Source: Methylibium sp. | GTDB lineage: Bacteria > Pseudomonadota > Gammaproteobacteria > Burkholderiales > Burkholderiaceae_C | DNA: 64,000 bases | Assembly (NCBI GenBank): GCA_013824165.1 | Contig: PNNH01000038.1 | Location: 119,316-183,315 of the forward strand | Direction of reading: 5' to 3' | Part shown: piece after piece, positions 24,488-33,963 of the stretch | Layout of the letters: the number at the start of each line of letters is the position of its first letter | How positions within the stretch are numbered: the first letter of the stretch is position 1 | Position numbers and translations under genes: made by a program | The notes under the pieces: generated by a model | The model's database searches: none | Seen by the model: the letters and a program-made list of their open reading frames with translations, nothing else | Told to the model about the DNA's origin: nothing

Positions 24488-25210
24488 TCAAGGCCCCGTC
24501 GGTTCCACCAGGCCGGTGTCCAACACACGCGCCGTGATGGTGCGTCCGCTGCTGCTGTTGCGTACCTTGATCAGCGCGTCGCGCGCGCCGGCTTCCAGCG
24601 CCTCACCGTTGGCATGCACCTCGACGCCGGCCTGGCGCGCGACGATGCGCAGCTTGTCGCCGCGTCGCACCAGCAGCGCCGCCTGAAGCTGGCGCTTCTG
24701 CACGAGTTGGCCGACGCGCAGGCTGCTGCGCGGGCTCAGACCCTGCAGCGCCTCCACTTGGGACAGCGCATCGGGCGTGCTCGTGATGTCGCGACGCTGC
24801 AGCAGCATGTCTTCGGTCGACAGCGTCTGGCCGCTGCTCACGGCGCGGGCTGTCACCAGCACTTCGGCGCTCAGCTGGGCGCGCAGCATCAGCTCGGTGC
24901 TGGCACCGCTGGCGGCGCATTGCGCGCCATAGCGCAGCCGGCTCAGGAAGCGCGCGTCCAGCACCTGGACTTGCCAGCCGCCGGGGCAAGCCGGCGCGAC
25001 GGCGCGTGCTTTGCCGGGCAGCACTTGCAGCTGAAGCTGCGGGTCAATCAAACCGTCGCGCTGAGCCTGCTCCAGCAGGGTTTCACGCGCGAACTCGATC
25101 ACGCGCGCCTCCAGTTCAGGCGCAGCGGCGGGGGCGGCTGCCACCCAGGTCGCCGCCTGCATCAGCAGGACAGTCAGCAGGATTCTTTGAAGGGAGCGGA
25201 GCATGGGCAT
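24488..25210 (-). CDS. flgA: Flagellar P-ring assembly protein FlgA
   Basis: A 240-residue periplasmic chaperone for P-ring (FlgI) assembly. A Sec signal peptide (SLQRILLTVLLMQAATWVAAAP) is followed by the SAF domain. The C-terminal signature reads LVRRGDKLRIVARQAGVEVHANGEALEAG and GRTITARVLDTGLVE. The start is uncertain: ATG at 25210 or 25204, or TTG at 25222, none with a clear SD. The first two coincide with the divergent flgB start, so the two genes share their first bases. It converges with the hydrolase gene, 8 bases apart. Confidence 0.92.
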   Translation of the reverse strand: MPMLRSLQRILLTVLLMQAATWVAAAPAAAPELEARVIEFARETLLEQAQRDGLIDPQLQLQVLPGKARAVAPACPGGWQVQVLDARFLSRLRYGAQCAASGASTELMLRAQLSAEVLVTARAVSSGQTLSTEDMLLQRRDITSTPDALSQVEALQGLSPRSSLRVGQLVQKRQLQAALLVRRGDKLRIVARQAGVEVHANGEALEAGARDALIKVRNSSSGRTITARVLDTGLVEPTGP

Positions 25211-25571
25211 TGATTTCAGCAAGGCAATGGGTCAGCACGGCGACGCGCTGCGGCTGCGGGCCGAACGCACCAAGGTGCTGGCCTCCAACATCGCCAACGA
25301 GAGCACCCCGGGGTATCAAGCCCGCGACATCGATTTTGCCGCGACGCTGCGCCAGGCCCAGCAAGACGGCAGCGAGGGCCTGCTGCTGGACAGCGACGGT
25401 GGCGAGGCGCTGCAGTATCGCGTGCCGCTGCATGCGTCCCAGGACGGCAACACGGTGGAGCTCGGCGTCGAGCAGGCCGCGTTCTCTCAGAACGCCTCGG
25501 ATTTCCAGACCAGCCTGAGCTTCCTGAACATGAAGCTCAAGGGCCTGGCCAAGGTCATCAACGGACAGTAA
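25203..25571 (+). CDS. flgB: Flagellar proximal rod protein FlgB
   Basis: A 122-residue rod protein. The rod/hook family motif is LRAERTKVLASNIANESTPGYQARDIDF. The C-terminal helix (DFQTSLSFLNMKLKGLAKVI) completes the coiled coil. A good SD (GGGAGCGGAG) lies just before the ATG and inside the flgA signal-peptide codons, so its transcript must begin within flgA. First gene of flgBCDEFGHIJKL. Confidence 0.95.
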   Translation: MGIDFSKAMGQHGDALRLRAERTKVLASNIANESTPGYQARDIDFAATLRQAQQDGSEGLLLDSDGGEALQYRVPLHASQDGNTVELGVEQAAFSQNASDFQTSLSFLNMKLKGLAKVINGQ

Positions 25572-25583
25572 GGAGCGCAAGCC

Positions 25584-26009
25584 ATGTCCTTCAAACAGAT
25601 CAGCCAGATCGCCGGCTCGGCCCTGTCGGCGCAGACGGTGCGGCTGAACACCATCGCCAGCAATCTGGCCAACGCCCAATCCGCGGCCGGCAGTGAGAGC
25701 GCCACCTATCACGCCCGCAAGCCGGTGTTCGCCGCGCTGGCCGCTCGCGAAGGCCTGGGCGAGCAGCAACTCGCCGGCGCGCGCGTGCAGGTGCTCGACG
25801 TGGTCGAGAGCCAGGAGCCGCTGCGCAAGGTCTACGAACCCGAGAACCCGCTGGCCAACGAGGCCGGCGAGGTCTTTTACCCCAATGTCAACCCGGTCGC
25901 CGAAATGACCGACATGCTGTCCGCCTCGCGCGCCTTCGAGACCAATGTCGAGGTGCTGAGCCGAGTCAAGTCCATGCAGCAGTCGCTGCTTCGCCTCGGA
26001 GAAAACTGA
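25584..26009 (+). CDS. flgC: Flagellar proximal rod protein FlgC
   Basis: A 141-residue rod protein. N-terminal SALSAQTVRLNTIASNLANAQS is the rod signature. The C-terminus NVNPVAEMTDMLSASRAFETNVEVLSRVKSMQQSLL matches FlgC. Length is normal. It lies 12 bases after flgB, and its stop shares a base with the flgD start (TGATG). Confidence 0.96.
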   Translation: MSFKQISQIAGSALSAQTVRLNTIASNLANAQSAAGSESATYHARKPVFAALAAREGLGEQQLAGARVQVLDVVESQEPLRKVYEPENPLANEAGEVFYPNVNPVAEMTDMLSASRAFETNVEVLSRVKSMQQSLLRLGEN

Positions 26010-26677
26010 TGAGCACGGCCACCGTCACCAACACCAGCAGCAGTGCCAAGACCTCGGCCGCCAGCGAGGTCATCGGCAGCAACGGCAGCATCAGCAGCAT
26101 GTTCACCACGCTGCTGGTCGCGCAGATCAAGAACCAGGATCCCTTGTCGCCCACCGATCCCAGCCAGATGGTGAGCCAGCTCACCCAGCTCAGCCAGATG
26201 GAGGCGCTGCAGGGGCTGTCGACCCAGGGCTCCACCAACGCCGGTCTGCTGTCCAGCCTTCAGGTGCTGACGCTGGGCAGCCAGGTGGGCAGCACCGTGC
26301 AGGTGCAGGCCTCGCAGCTCAACCTGGACAGCAGCGCGGTCAAGACCCACTTCACGCTGGGCAGCAACAGCGGCAAGGTTCAGCTGGTGCTGACCGGCAG
26401 CGATGGCCGCGAGACCCGCGTCGACCTGGGCGCCCGCAACATCGGCAGCCACGCCTACACGCTCGACCCCAAGGCCCTGGGCCTGCCTGCCGGCGGCTAC
26501 CAGCTGCGCATCGAAGACGCCAGCGGCCAGAAGCTGGCCGTGGAGGTGGAAGCCGAGATCAGTGGCGTACGCCTAACCGGCAGCGGCGGCGCCTTGCTGC
26601 AACTGGGCACTCTGGGCGAATTCGACCCGAGCGCCATCACCCAATTCAAGGGTCGCGCGCCGACCCTGCAATCCTGA
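26009..26677 (+). CDS. flgD: Flagellar hook cap / assembly protein FlgD
   Basis: A 222-residue scaffold that caps the growing hook and is discarded later. The N-terminal export and assembly region contains MFTTLLVAQIKNQDPLSPTDPSQMVSQLTQLSQMEAL, the clearest FlgD signature. The C-half (about residues 85-200) has the Tudor/FnIII-like fold pattern with QVGSTVQVQAS, then LPAGGYQLRIEDASGQ. It follows flgC with a one-base overlap. Confidence 0.95.
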   Translation: MSTATVTNTSSSAKTSAASEVIGSNGSISSMFTTLLVAQIKNQDPLSPTDPSQMVSQLTQLSQMEALQGLSTQGSTNAGLLSSLQVLTLGSQVGSTVQVQASQLNLDSSAVKTHFTLGSNSGKVQLVLTGSDGRETRVDLGARNIGSHAYTLDPKALGLPAGGYQLRIEDASGQKLAVEVEAEISGVRLTGSGGALLQLGTLGEFDPSAITQFKGRAPTLQS

Positions 26678-26702
26678 ACCCCTGAGCTAGGAGCCAACGA
26701 TC

Positions 26703-27929
26703 ATGAGTTTCGAAATCGCACGGATGGCCATCAATTCCGTCAGCAGCTCGCTGGACGTTATCAGCAACAACATCGCGAATGCGCACAGCTATGGCTACAA
26801 GTCCAAGCGCGCCAACTTCTCCGCCATGTACGCGGGCAGCACGCCCAACGGCGCCGAGGTGTCCTCGATCACCGAGAGCATCACCAGCACCGGCGGGGTG
26901 CGCAACACCGGCGGCAGCATGGACGCGATGATCACCGACCGCGGCTTCTTCGCGGTGCGGGATGACTCCGGCCAGGTGCAGTACACCCGCGTGGGCATGT
27001 TCAACATCGACAAGGACGGCTATGTCATCGATGCCAACGGCCGCAAGGTGCAGGGCTACGCGGCCTTCCGTGACGCCTCGGGCCAGCTGGTGCCTGGCGC
27101 CGCGCTTGGGCCACTGGGCGACCTGAAGATCGAGACCGGACAGATCGGCGCGGTCGCCAGTTCCAAGCTGGCCTACAACGGCAATGTGTCGGCCGACTGG
27201 ACCGTGCCGGTAAGCGCACCTTTCGACAAGGACGACGCCACCTCGTTCAACAGCTCGGTGACTTCGGTGGCCTATGACTCGCAAGGCACCAAGCACACGC
27301 TGACGCAGTACTTCGTCAAGACCGGCATCAACGCGGTGAATGTTTACGTCAGCGTGGACGGTGCCGCACCGGCCGCCGCGCCTGATGTGCAGCTGGCCTT
27401 CAATGGCCAGGGCGCGCTGGCCTCGGTGGACGGCACGGCCGGCAACACCAAGCACACCTTGAACTTCACGCCCGCCGGCGCCAACCCGGTGGCGCTGGAA
27501 ATCGACTATGCCGGCTTGACCCAGTACGCGGGCGACACCTCGACCCTGGTGAACAGCGCCAACGGCAATGCCGCCGGCATGCTCAACGGCACTAGCATCG
27601 GCGCCGATGGCAGCATCATCGCCAACTACACCAACGGGCAGAGTCAGGTGGTGGGCACGATTGCGGTGGCCACCTTTGCCAACCCCAGCGGCCTGAAGCC
27701 GGGTGCCAACACCAGCTGGACGGCCAGCGTGGACAGCGGCACGCCGCTGTACTCGACACCGGGCTCGGCCACGGCTTCGGCATTGGCGGTGGGCGTGCTG
27801 GAAGACTCCAACGTGGATCTGACGGGCCAACTGGTCGACCTGATGTCCGCGCAGCGCAACTACCAGGCCAACACCAAGGTCATCTCGGCCGAGAGCGAGA
27901 TGATGCAGAGCCTGATGCAAGCGATCTAA
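26703..27929 (+). CDS. flgE: Flagellar hook protein FlgE
   Basis: A 408-residue hook subunit. The start MSFEIARMAINSVSSSLDVISNNIANAHSYGYKSKRANF carries the rod/hook family motif. The Gly-rich domain around residues 90-120 (GFFAVRDDSGQVQYTRVGMF) is conserved. The C-terminus LVDLMSAQRNYQANTKVISAESEMMQSLMQAI is diagnostic for FlgE. Length near 400 fits a hook protein, unlike the FlgF and FlgG that follow. It lies 25 bases after flgD with AGGAG before the ATG. Confidence 0.96.
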   Translation: MSFEIARMAINSVSSSLDVISNNIANAHSYGYKSKRANFSAMYAGSTPNGAEVSSITESITSTGGVRNTGGSMDAMITDRGFFAVRDDSGQVQYTRVGMFNIDKDGYVIDANGRKVQGYAAFRDASGQLVPGAALGPLGDLKIETGQIGAVASSKLAYNGNVSADWTVPVSAPFDKDDATSFNSSVTSVAYDSQGTKHTLTQYFVKTGINAVNVYVSVDGAAPAAAPDVQLAFNGQGALASVDGTAGNTKHTLNFTPAGANPVALEIDYAGLTQYAGDTSTLVNSANGNAAGMLNGTSIGADGSIIANYTNGQSQVVGTIAVATFANPSGLKPGANTSWTASVDSGTPLYSTPGSATASALAVGVLEDSNVDLTGQLVDLMSAQRNYQANTKVISAESEMMQSLMQAI

Positions 27930-27934
27930 GCGCG

Positions 27935-28672
27935 ATGGATGCGCTGATCTACACCGTGATGAGCGGCGCCGAGCGCGTGATGCGCGCTCAGCAGGTGCAC
28001 GCTAACAACCTGGCCAACGTTGAGACGGCTGGCTTTCGCGCCAATGTCGAGCAGTCGCAGGCGCGTGCCGTCCAAGGCTATGGTTATGCGGCACGGCATC
28101 TGAACCTGCTCAGCGCCGACGTGGTGAGTGGCCGCGAGGGTGCGCAGCGCCAGACGGGTCGCGAGCTCGATGTGGCCATCCAGGGCGAGGGTCTGTTTGC
28201 CGTGCAGGTCGGCGAGGGCGCCAATACCGCCGAGGCCTATACCCGCGCCGGCAATTTCACGCTGGATGCCGAGGGCAATCTGCTGCTGGGCCGTTGGCCG
28301 GTGCTGGGCGAGGGCGGCCCCATCAACCTGCCGCCGCACATCCAAGTCGAGGTGACGGCCGACGGCACGGTCTCGGTGCTGCAGCCGGGACAAGCCCAGC
28401 TGCAGGCGGTCGACAAGCTCAAGCTCGTCAAGCCGGACTTCAAGCAGATGAGCAAGAACGAGGCCGGCCTGCTGGTGCCGCGCGACGGCGCGCCACTGGC
28501 CGCCGACGCGACGGTGCGGGTCGGTGGTGGGCGGCTGGAGGCCAGCAATGTGTCCGCGGTCGAGGAGATGGTCGCCACCATGAGCCTGTCCCGCGATTTC
28601 GAAATGCAGATGCGTCTGTTCAAGGCCGCCGATGGCATGGCTGAACAGGGCAATCGTCTGATGCGTGAATAA
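27935..28672 (+). CDS. flgF: Flagellar proximal rod protein FlgF
   Basis: A 245-residue rod protein. It begins MDALIYTVMSGAERVMRAQQVHANNLANVETAGFRAN, typical of FlgF. The C-terminus has VGGGRLEASNVSAVEEMVATMSLSRDFEMQMRLFKAADG. Length separates it from FlgG (about 260). It lies 5 bases after flgE and 14 before flgG. Confidence 0.95.
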   Translation: MDALIYTVMSGAERVMRAQQVHANNLANVETAGFRANVEQSQARAVQGYGYAARHLNLLSADVVSGREGAQRQTGRELDVAIQGEGLFAVQVGEGANTAEAYTRAGNFTLDAEGNLLLGRWPVLGEGGPINLPPHIQVEVTADGTVSVLQPGQAQLQAVDKLKLVKPDFKQMSKNEAGLLVPRDGAPLAADATVRVGGGRLEASNVSAVEEMVATMSLSRDFEMQMRLFKAADGMAEQGNRLMRE

Positions 28673-28686
28673 CAAGGAGTGATGTC

Positions 28687-29475
28687 ATGAACCCAGCCAT
28701 GTGGATCAGCAAGACCGGCGTGCAGGCGCAAGACGCCAAGCTGCAAGCCATCGCCAACAACCTGGCCAACGTCAACACGGTCGGCTTCAAGCGCGACCGC
28801 GTGATGTTCGAGGACCTGTTCTACCAGGTGGAGCGCCAGCCCGGCGCTGAAGGTCAGGACGGCACGACTGCGCCAGCCGGCGTGCAGCTGGGCAACGGCA
28901 CGCGCCTCGTGGGCACGCAGAAGGTGTTCACCAGCGGCAGTCTGCAGACCACCAGCCAGAGCCTGGACGTGGCCATCGTCGGCCAGGGCTTCCTGCAGGT
29001 TGATGGGCCGAATGGTCGGACGGCTTACACCCGGGCCGGCCAGCTGCAGGTCAATGCCGAAGGGCGCTTGACCGACTCGCAGGGCCGCCGCCTGTTGCCC
29101 GAGATCACGGTGCCTGCCAACGCCACCGCGATCACCATCGGCGAGAACGGCAGCATCACCGCAACGGTCTCGGGCAGTACCACGCCCAGTGAGCTGGGCC
29201 AGCTGCGCCTCGCCAACTTCATCAACCCGACCGGCTTGCTGGCGCTGGGCGAAAACCTCTACCAGGAGACGACGGCCAGCGGTGCGCCCACCGAGGGCGT
29301 GCCGGGCGCGGACGGCCTGGGCAAGCTCAAGCAGGGCGCGCTGGAGGGCTCGAATGTGCAGGTGGTCGAGGAAATGGTGGACATGATCGCCGCGCAGCGC
29401 ACCTATGAGATGAACACCAAGGTGCTGTCGGCGGCAGACGGTATGCTGCAGAACCTGGCGCAGGCGGTGCGCTGA
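28687..29475 (+). CDS. flgG: Flagellar distal rod protein FlgG
   Basis: A 262-residue distal rod subunit. Diagnostic segments are the start MWISKTGVQAQDAKLQAIANNLANVNTVGFKRDRVMFEDLFYQ, then DVAIVGQGFLQVDGPNGRTAYTRAGQLQ, and the C-terminal GALEGSNVQVVEEMVDMIAAQRTYEMNTKVLSAADGMLQ. Full family length with no gaps. An AAGGAG SD lies upstream, and its last base overlaps flgH. Confidence 0.97.
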   Translation: MNPAMWISKTGVQAQDAKLQAIANNLANVNTVGFKRDRVMFEDLFYQVERQPGAEGQDGTTAPAGVQLGNGTRLVGTQKVFTSGSLQTTSQSLDVAIVGQGFLQVDGPNGRTAYTRAGQLQVNAEGRLTDSQGRRLLPEITVPANATAITIGENGSITATVSGSTTPSELGQLRLANFINPTGLLALGENLYQETTASGAPTEGVPGADGLGKLKQGALEGSNVQVVEEMVDMIAAQRTYEMNTKVLSAADGMLQNLAQAVR

Positions 29476-30131
29476 TGAAGACCGCGCGCGCCCACCTTGT
29501 GATCCTTGCGCTGCTGGGTCTGGGCGGCTGCGCCGCCTTTCAGCCGCCTGCCGTGCCCAGCCCCGAGCCGGTGGCGATGCCGGCCCTGGTGCAGCCGCCG
29601 GCGCGCGCCCGCGCGGGCGGCCTGTTCGTGGCTGAACGCTCGCCGAGCCTGACCTCGGACACGCGCGCCTTTCGGCCCGGCGATGTGCTGACGGTGCTGC
29701 TGGAAGAGACCACCCAGGCCAGCAAGAAGGCCAACACCCAGCTGGGCAAACAGAGCAGCGCGGATATGAACGTCGTGCTGCGCGACAAGAGCCTCACCGG
29801 ATCGATGGCCGGCACGCGCGACTTCGCTGGCAGCGCCTCCAGCAGCCAGCAGAACGCGCTCAGCGGCGCCATCACCGTGGTCGTGCACGAGGTGTTGGCC
29901 AACGGTCTGCTGAAGGTGCGGGGCGAGAAAAGCCTGTACCTGAACCAGGGCGAGGAACTGATCCGCCTGGGCGGCTATGTGCGCGCCTCCGATGTGGACA
30001 GCGAGAACCGCGTGTCCTCGCAGCGCATCGCCAACGCCCGCATCAGTTACAGCGGCCAGGGCGACCTGGCCAGCGCCAACACGCCGGGCTGGCTGACGCG
30101 CTGGTTCGTCAGCGCGCTGGCTCCCTTCTGA
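29475..30131 (+). CDS. flgH: Flagellar L-ring lipoprotein FlgH
   Basis: A 218-residue outer-membrane lipoprotein forming the L ring around the rod. The lipobox LGGC gives acylated Cys19. The mature part shows the family features [62 protein letters not shown] and [29 protein letters not shown]. Its ATG overlaps the flgG stop (TGATGA). Partner of FlgI encoded next. Confidence 0.95.
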   Translation: MKTARAHLVILALLGLGGCAAFQPPAVPSPEPVAMPALVQPPARARAGGLFVAERSPSLTSDTRAFRPGDVLTVLLEETTQASKKANTQLGKQSSADMNVVLRDKSLTGSMAGTRDFAGSASSSQQNALSGAITVVVHEVLANGLLKVRGEKSLYLNQGEELIRLGGYVRASDVDSENRVSSQRIANARISYSGQGDLASANTPGWLTRWFVSALAPF

Positions 30132-30157
30132 ATCTGACTCGAAGACAGGACCCACCC

Positions 30158-31258
30158 ATGCTGCGATTCCTCAGCCTCCTGCTGGCCGGCGCGGTGCTGC
30201 TGCCCACGGCCTACGCCGCCCAGTCGCTGCGCCAGCTCGTCAATATCGAGGGCGTGCGCGAGAACCAGCTGCTGGGCTATGGCCTGGTGGTCGGCCTGAA
30301 CGGCAGTGGCGATAGCACCCAGGTCAAGTTCCAGGGCCAGTCGGTGGCCAATCTGCTCAAGCAGTTCGGCGTTAAGTTGCCTGAAAGAGTGGATGCCAAG
30401 AGCAAGAACGTCGCCGCGGTGATGGTCAGCGCCAGCTTCCCCAGCGGCTACCGGCGCGGTCAGACCATCGATGTGACCGTCTCCTCGCTGGGCGATGCCA
30501 AGAGCCTGCGTGGCGGCGTGCTGCTGCTGACGCAGCTGCAGGCGGCCGATGGCGAGGTCTATGCGCTGGCCCAAGGCAATATGGTGGTGGGCGGGCTGAG
30601 CGCGCAAGGGCAGAGCGGCTCCAGCGTCACCGTCAACACGCCGACCACCGGCCGCATTCCCAACGGCGCCAGCATCGAGCGCGAGATCGATTCCGACTTC
30701 GACCAGCGGCCCAGCGTGGTGCTGAGCCTGAAGCGCCCTAGCTTCCAGACCGCCACGCAGATCGTCGACGCGATCAACAGCCGGTTTGGTGCCGAGACCG
30801 CCAGCACGCGCGACGCCACCAGCGTCGAGGTTCAGGCGCCGGGCAACCCGACCCAGCGCGTGGCCTTCATGGCCGGGCTGGAGCAGCTCTCCATCGAGGT
30901 CGGCGCCGCGCAGCCCAAGGTGATCTTCAACTCTCGCACCGGCACGGTGGTGATCGCCGAGGGCGTGCGCGTGCGGCCGGCAGCGGTTTCGCATGGCGCG
31001 CTCAAGGTGGTGATCAGCGAACGTCCCCAGGTCAGCCAGCCCAATGCCTTCGGCCAGGGCCAGACCCAGGTGACGCCGCAGTCGCGCGTGGCGGTGGACC
31101 AGGGCAATGGCCGCATGATGCGCTGGCCGCCCGGCACAAGCCTGCAGGCCATCGTCGACACCATCAACAGCATCGGTGCGAATCCGGACGACATCATGGC
31201 CATCCTGCAGGCGCTGGACCAGGCTGGTGCGATCGATGGCGAACTGCAGGTGATCTGA
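30158..31258 (+). CDS. flgI: Flagellar P-ring protein FlgI
   Basis: A 366-residue periplasmic protein forming the P ring. The signal peptide ends at AYA after residue 20. Core signatures are [56 protein letters not shown] and [30 protein letters not shown]. Full length. The stop overlaps the flgJ ATG (TGATG). Confidence 0.97.
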   Translation: MLRFLSLLLAGAVLLPTAYAAQSLRQLVNIEGVRENQLLGYGLVVGLNGSGDSTQVKFQGQSVANLLKQFGVKLPERVDAKSKNVAAVMVSASFPSGYRRGQTIDVTVSSLGDAKSLRGGVLLLTQLQAADGEVYALAQGNMVVGGLSAQGQSGSSVTVNTPTTGRIPNGASIEREIDSDFDQRPSVVLSLKRPSFQTATQIVDAINSRFGAETASTRDATSVEVQAPGNPTQRVAFMAGLEQLSIEVGAAQPKVIFNSRTGTVVIAEGVRVRPAAVSHGALKVVISERPQVSQPNAFGQGQTQVTPQSRVAVDQGNGRMMRWPPGTSLQAIVDTINSIGANPDDIMAILQALDQAGAIDGELQVI

Positions 31259-31650
31259 TGAGCATCAATAACGCCACGCTCGCGACGCTGCCTGGCACAG
31301 CCGATGCCGGCGACAGCGCCGAGCAGAGCCGGCTACGCGCCCGCGCCACTGACGCGGCCGTCAAGTTCGAGGCCTTCTTCATCAAGCAGCTGATGAAACA
31401 GATGCGCGCCTCCACGGCCGAGCTGGCCGCCGAGGACAGCCCGCTGAAGAACCGCGTCAACGAGGACATGCTGGCCTTGGCCGATGGCCTGGTGGCCGAC
31501 GCCATGGCCGGCCAGCGTGCCTTCGGCATCGCCGACCTGATGCTCAGGCAGGTGCTGCCCACGCTGGAGCGGGGTGCCGATTTAAGCAATGGCGCTGCCG
31601 CGTCGCCTTCCATGCCCAAGGGCGTTTCGTCCACAAGGATTGAGCCATGA
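31258..31650 (+). CDS. flgJ: Rod-cap protein FlgJ, N-domain only
   Basis: A 130-residue protein equal to the N-terminal rod-capping half of E. coli FlgJ (313 residues). The conserved core is KFEAFFIKQLMKQMRASTAEL and FGIADLMLRQVLPTLE. The muramidase half is missing here and is encoded separately at 23766-24479. The last 25 codons are not conserved and contain the flgK promoter element (31581-31609). The stop overlaps the flgK start by 4 bases. Confidence 0.92.
   Translation: MSINNATLATLPGTADAGDSAEQSRLRARATDAAVKFEAFFIKQLMKQMRASTAELAAEDSPLKNRVNEDMLALADGLVADAMAGQRAFGIADLMLRQVLPTLERGADLSNGAAASPSMPKGVSSTRIEP
31581..31609 (+). promoter_or_regulatory. Sigma-28-type promoter of flgK inside flgJ
   Basis: TTTAAG (31581-31586), 15 bases, GTCGCCTT (31602-31609), identical in sequence and spacing to the fliC element. 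It lies in the 3' end of flgJ, 38 bases before the flgK ATG. It would give late expression of flgK, flgL and perhaps the gene at 34008, separate from the flgB operon. Confidence 0.65.
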
Positions 31651-33047
31651 GCATGATCGTCAACGCCCTCTCGGGCGCTCAGGCCGCGCAGGCGGCTTTG
31701 AACACCAACAGCCAGAACATCGCCAACGCGATGACACCCGGCTACACGCGCCAGGGCGTGCTGCTGAATGCGGTGCAGCCGGGCACGCGCGGCGTCAACG
31801 CCGCCGGAGCCGGGGTGACGGTCTCCGGGCTGATTCGCTTTGCTGACAGCTACAAGTCACTGCAGATGTGGCAGGCTCACACGAGCCTGGGGCAGTACAG
31901 CGCCGCGCAGAGCTATCTGACCCAGCTAGAGCAGGTGATGTCGGACGACACCTCCAACCTCAATCAGGGGCTGGATGCGTTCTTTGCCGCGCTCAATGCC
32001 GCCAGTGTGCAGCCGGACTCGGGGCCCTTGCGGGAGCAGGTGCTGACCGCCGCCGACGGCCTGGCCAAGCGGGTCAACAGCCTGCAGCAGCTGCTCAGCA
32101 ACCAGCAACTGGCCATGGACACCCAGCGCAATGCGGTGCTCAGCCAGATCAACAGCTACACCAGCGACATTGCCGCGCTCAACAAGCGGATTGCCGTCGG
32201 CCAGGCCAGCGGCATCAACACCTCAGGCCTGCAGGATGCGCGCAATCAGCGCATCGACGAGCTCGCCGCGCTGACCGGCCTGCAGGTGGTCGATCTGCCG
32301 GACGGCACGCGCAGCGTCTCGCTGCGCAACGGCCAGCCGCTGGTCGTGGGGGCGGATGCCGGGGTGTTGAGCATGCAGTCCGGTGTGCTCAAGCTGAGCT
32401 TCACCAATGGCAGCTTCAGCGTGCCGACCACCGAGCTGGGCGGCCAGCTCGGCGGCCTGCAGGACTACCAAACCGAGTTGCTCAAGCCGCTGCAGACCTC
32501 GATCACCGAACTGGCCCAGGGCATCGCTGATCGCTTCAACACCCAGTTGGCCGCCGGCTTTGCGCCGCCTGTCGCGGGCGCAGGCAAGCCGCTGTTCGCC
32601 TTCGTCGGCGGCCAGCTCGGCCTGACCGGCCTGACGGCGGCGGAACTGGCCTTCTCGGGCAATGCAAGCAACAGCGGCGACAGCGCCAATCTCAAGGCCC
32701 TGCTGGCGCTCAAGGATGCGACGGTCAGCCTGACCGAGTTCGACAGCCGCGGCAATGTGCTCAAGGACGGCCTGGGCAATCCGCTGAAGAAGTCGGTGGT
32801 GCTGGGCGACATCTACACCCAGCTGGTCGGCGACCTGGGCGTGCAGAGCCAGCAGAACCAGGCTTCGCTGAGCACCGCGCAGACCGTGCGTGACCAGTCC
32901 GAGGAGAACTGGAAGTCCACCAGCGGCGTCAACCAGGACGAGGAAGCGGTGAACCTGATGCAGTTCAAGCAGCTCTATGAGGCCAACCTGAAGGTGGTCG
33001 CGGTGGCCAACGAGCTGTTCGACAGTGTGCTGTCGATGGTCCGCTGA
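31647..33047 (+). CDS. flgK: Hook-filament junction protein FlgK
   Basis: A 466-residue hook-associated protein 1. The N-terminal MIVNALSGAQAAQAALNTNSQNIANAMTPGYTRQ is the HAP1 form of the rod/hook motif, and the C-terminus VNQDEEAVNLMQFKQLYEANLKVVAVANELFDSVLSMVR matches FlgK. It is shorter than E. coli FlgK (547), with a reduced surface domain in the middle. It has a dedicated variant sigma-28 element just upstream and a FlgN chaperone encoded at 23351. Confidence 0.95.
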   Translation: MSMIVNALSGAQAAQAALNTNSQNIANAMTPGYTRQGVLLNAVQPGTRGVNAAGAGVTVSGLIRFADSYKSLQMWQAHTSLGQYSAAQSYLTQLEQVMSDDTSNLNQGLDAFFAALNAASVQPDSGPLREQVLTAADGLAKRVNSLQQLLSNQQLAMDTQRNAVLSQINSYTSDIAALNKRIAVGQASGINTSGLQDARNQRIDELAALTGLQVVDLPDGTRSVSLRNGQPLVVGADAGVLSMQSGVLKLSFTNGSFSVPTTELGGQLGGLQDYQTELLKPLQTSITELAQGIADRFNTQLAAGFAPPVAGAGKPLFAFVGGQLGLTGLTAAELAFSGNASNSGDSANLKALLALKDATVSLTEFDSRGNVLKDGLGNPLKKSVVLGDIYTQLVGDLGVQSQQNQASLSTAQTVRDQSEENWKSTSGVNQDEEAVNLMQFKQLYEANLKVVAVANELFDSVLSMVR

Positions 33048-33060
33048 AGGAGACTCAGAG

Positions 33061-33963
33061 ATGCGAATTGCGAGCAATCAGTACCACGCCACGATGAATA
33101 CAGCGCTGCAGACCGCCAATGCCGGCTTGACCCGGGTGATGCAGCAGATGGCGTCCGGGGAGCGGGTGATGGTCTCGTCCGACGACACCATCGCCACCGT
33201 GCGGTTGGCGCGGCTGACGCGCGAAGAGGCGGCGCTGGAGCAGTATCGTGCGAACGTCGGTGCACTCAAGACCCGGCTGTCGGCCAACGAGGCAAAGCTG
33301 GACAGCGTCAAGGAGGATCTGACCGCCATGCGCGACCTGCTCGTCTGGGCGGCCGACGGCGCCAACACGGCCGAGGACATGAAAGCGATGGCTGGCTCTC
33401 TGGAATCACTGCGCGACAGCCTGTTCTTCAGCTTCAACTCGCGCAACGCCGAAGGCAAATACTTGTTCTCCGGAACCGCCACGGATGTCGCCACGCTGAC
33501 CGACACCGGCGGCTTGCCGGGCAGCCGCTACACGCAAGACCCGGCCGTCAACACCGGGACGCAGGACGTGGCCGTCGGCGACGGTGTCGCGGTGGCGGCC
33601 AATATCGCGCTCAAGCCCTTGGCCCTTGACGCGTTTCTCAACCAACTCGACGACACCGCGGACCGGCTGAAGAACGGCAGCTACACGACAGCGACAGTCA
33701 GCAGCATGCTGGTGCAGGTGGACAAGGTGCTGGACGATGTGGCCGCGCAGATCAGCGTGCTGGGCGGGCGCCAGAACGTCATCGCGACGCTGGACGACAA
33801 CCATGGCGCGATCAGCCTGGCGAATCGACAGGCGATGATCGATCTGGGTCAGCTCGACTATGCCGAAGCAGCGGTACGCCTCAACGGCTACACCTTGGCC
33901 GTGCAGGCAACGCAGAAGGCCTACGCCAAGGTCAGCTCGCTGAGCCTGTTCAACGTGCTGTGA
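33061..33963 (+). CDS. flgL: Hook-filament junction protein FlgL
   Basis: A 300-residue flagellin-like hook-associated protein 3. The N-domain MRIASNQYHATMNTALQTANAGLTRVMQQMASGERV is followed by the FlgL-specific DSLFFSFNSRNAEGKYLFSGTATD near residue 125. The C-domain is AAVRLNGYTLAVQATQKAYAKVSSLSLFNVL. AAGGAG lies 11 bases before the ATG. It sits 13 bases after flgK, with a strong hairpin immediately after its stop. Confidence 0.95.
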   Translation: MRIASNQYHATMNTALQTANAGLTRVMQQMASGERVMVSSDDTIATVRLARLTREEAALEQYRANVGALKTRLSANEAKLDSVKEDLTAMRDLLVWAADGANTAEDMKAMAGSLESLRDSLFFSFNSRNAEGKYLFSGTATDVATLTDTGGLPGSRYTQDPAVNTGTQDVAVGDGVAVAANIALKPLALDAFLNQLDDTADRLKNGSYTTATVSSMLVQVDKVLDDVAAQISVLGGRQNVIATLDDNHGAISLANRQAMIDLGQLDYAEAAVRLNGYTLAVQATQKAYAKVSSLSLFNVL

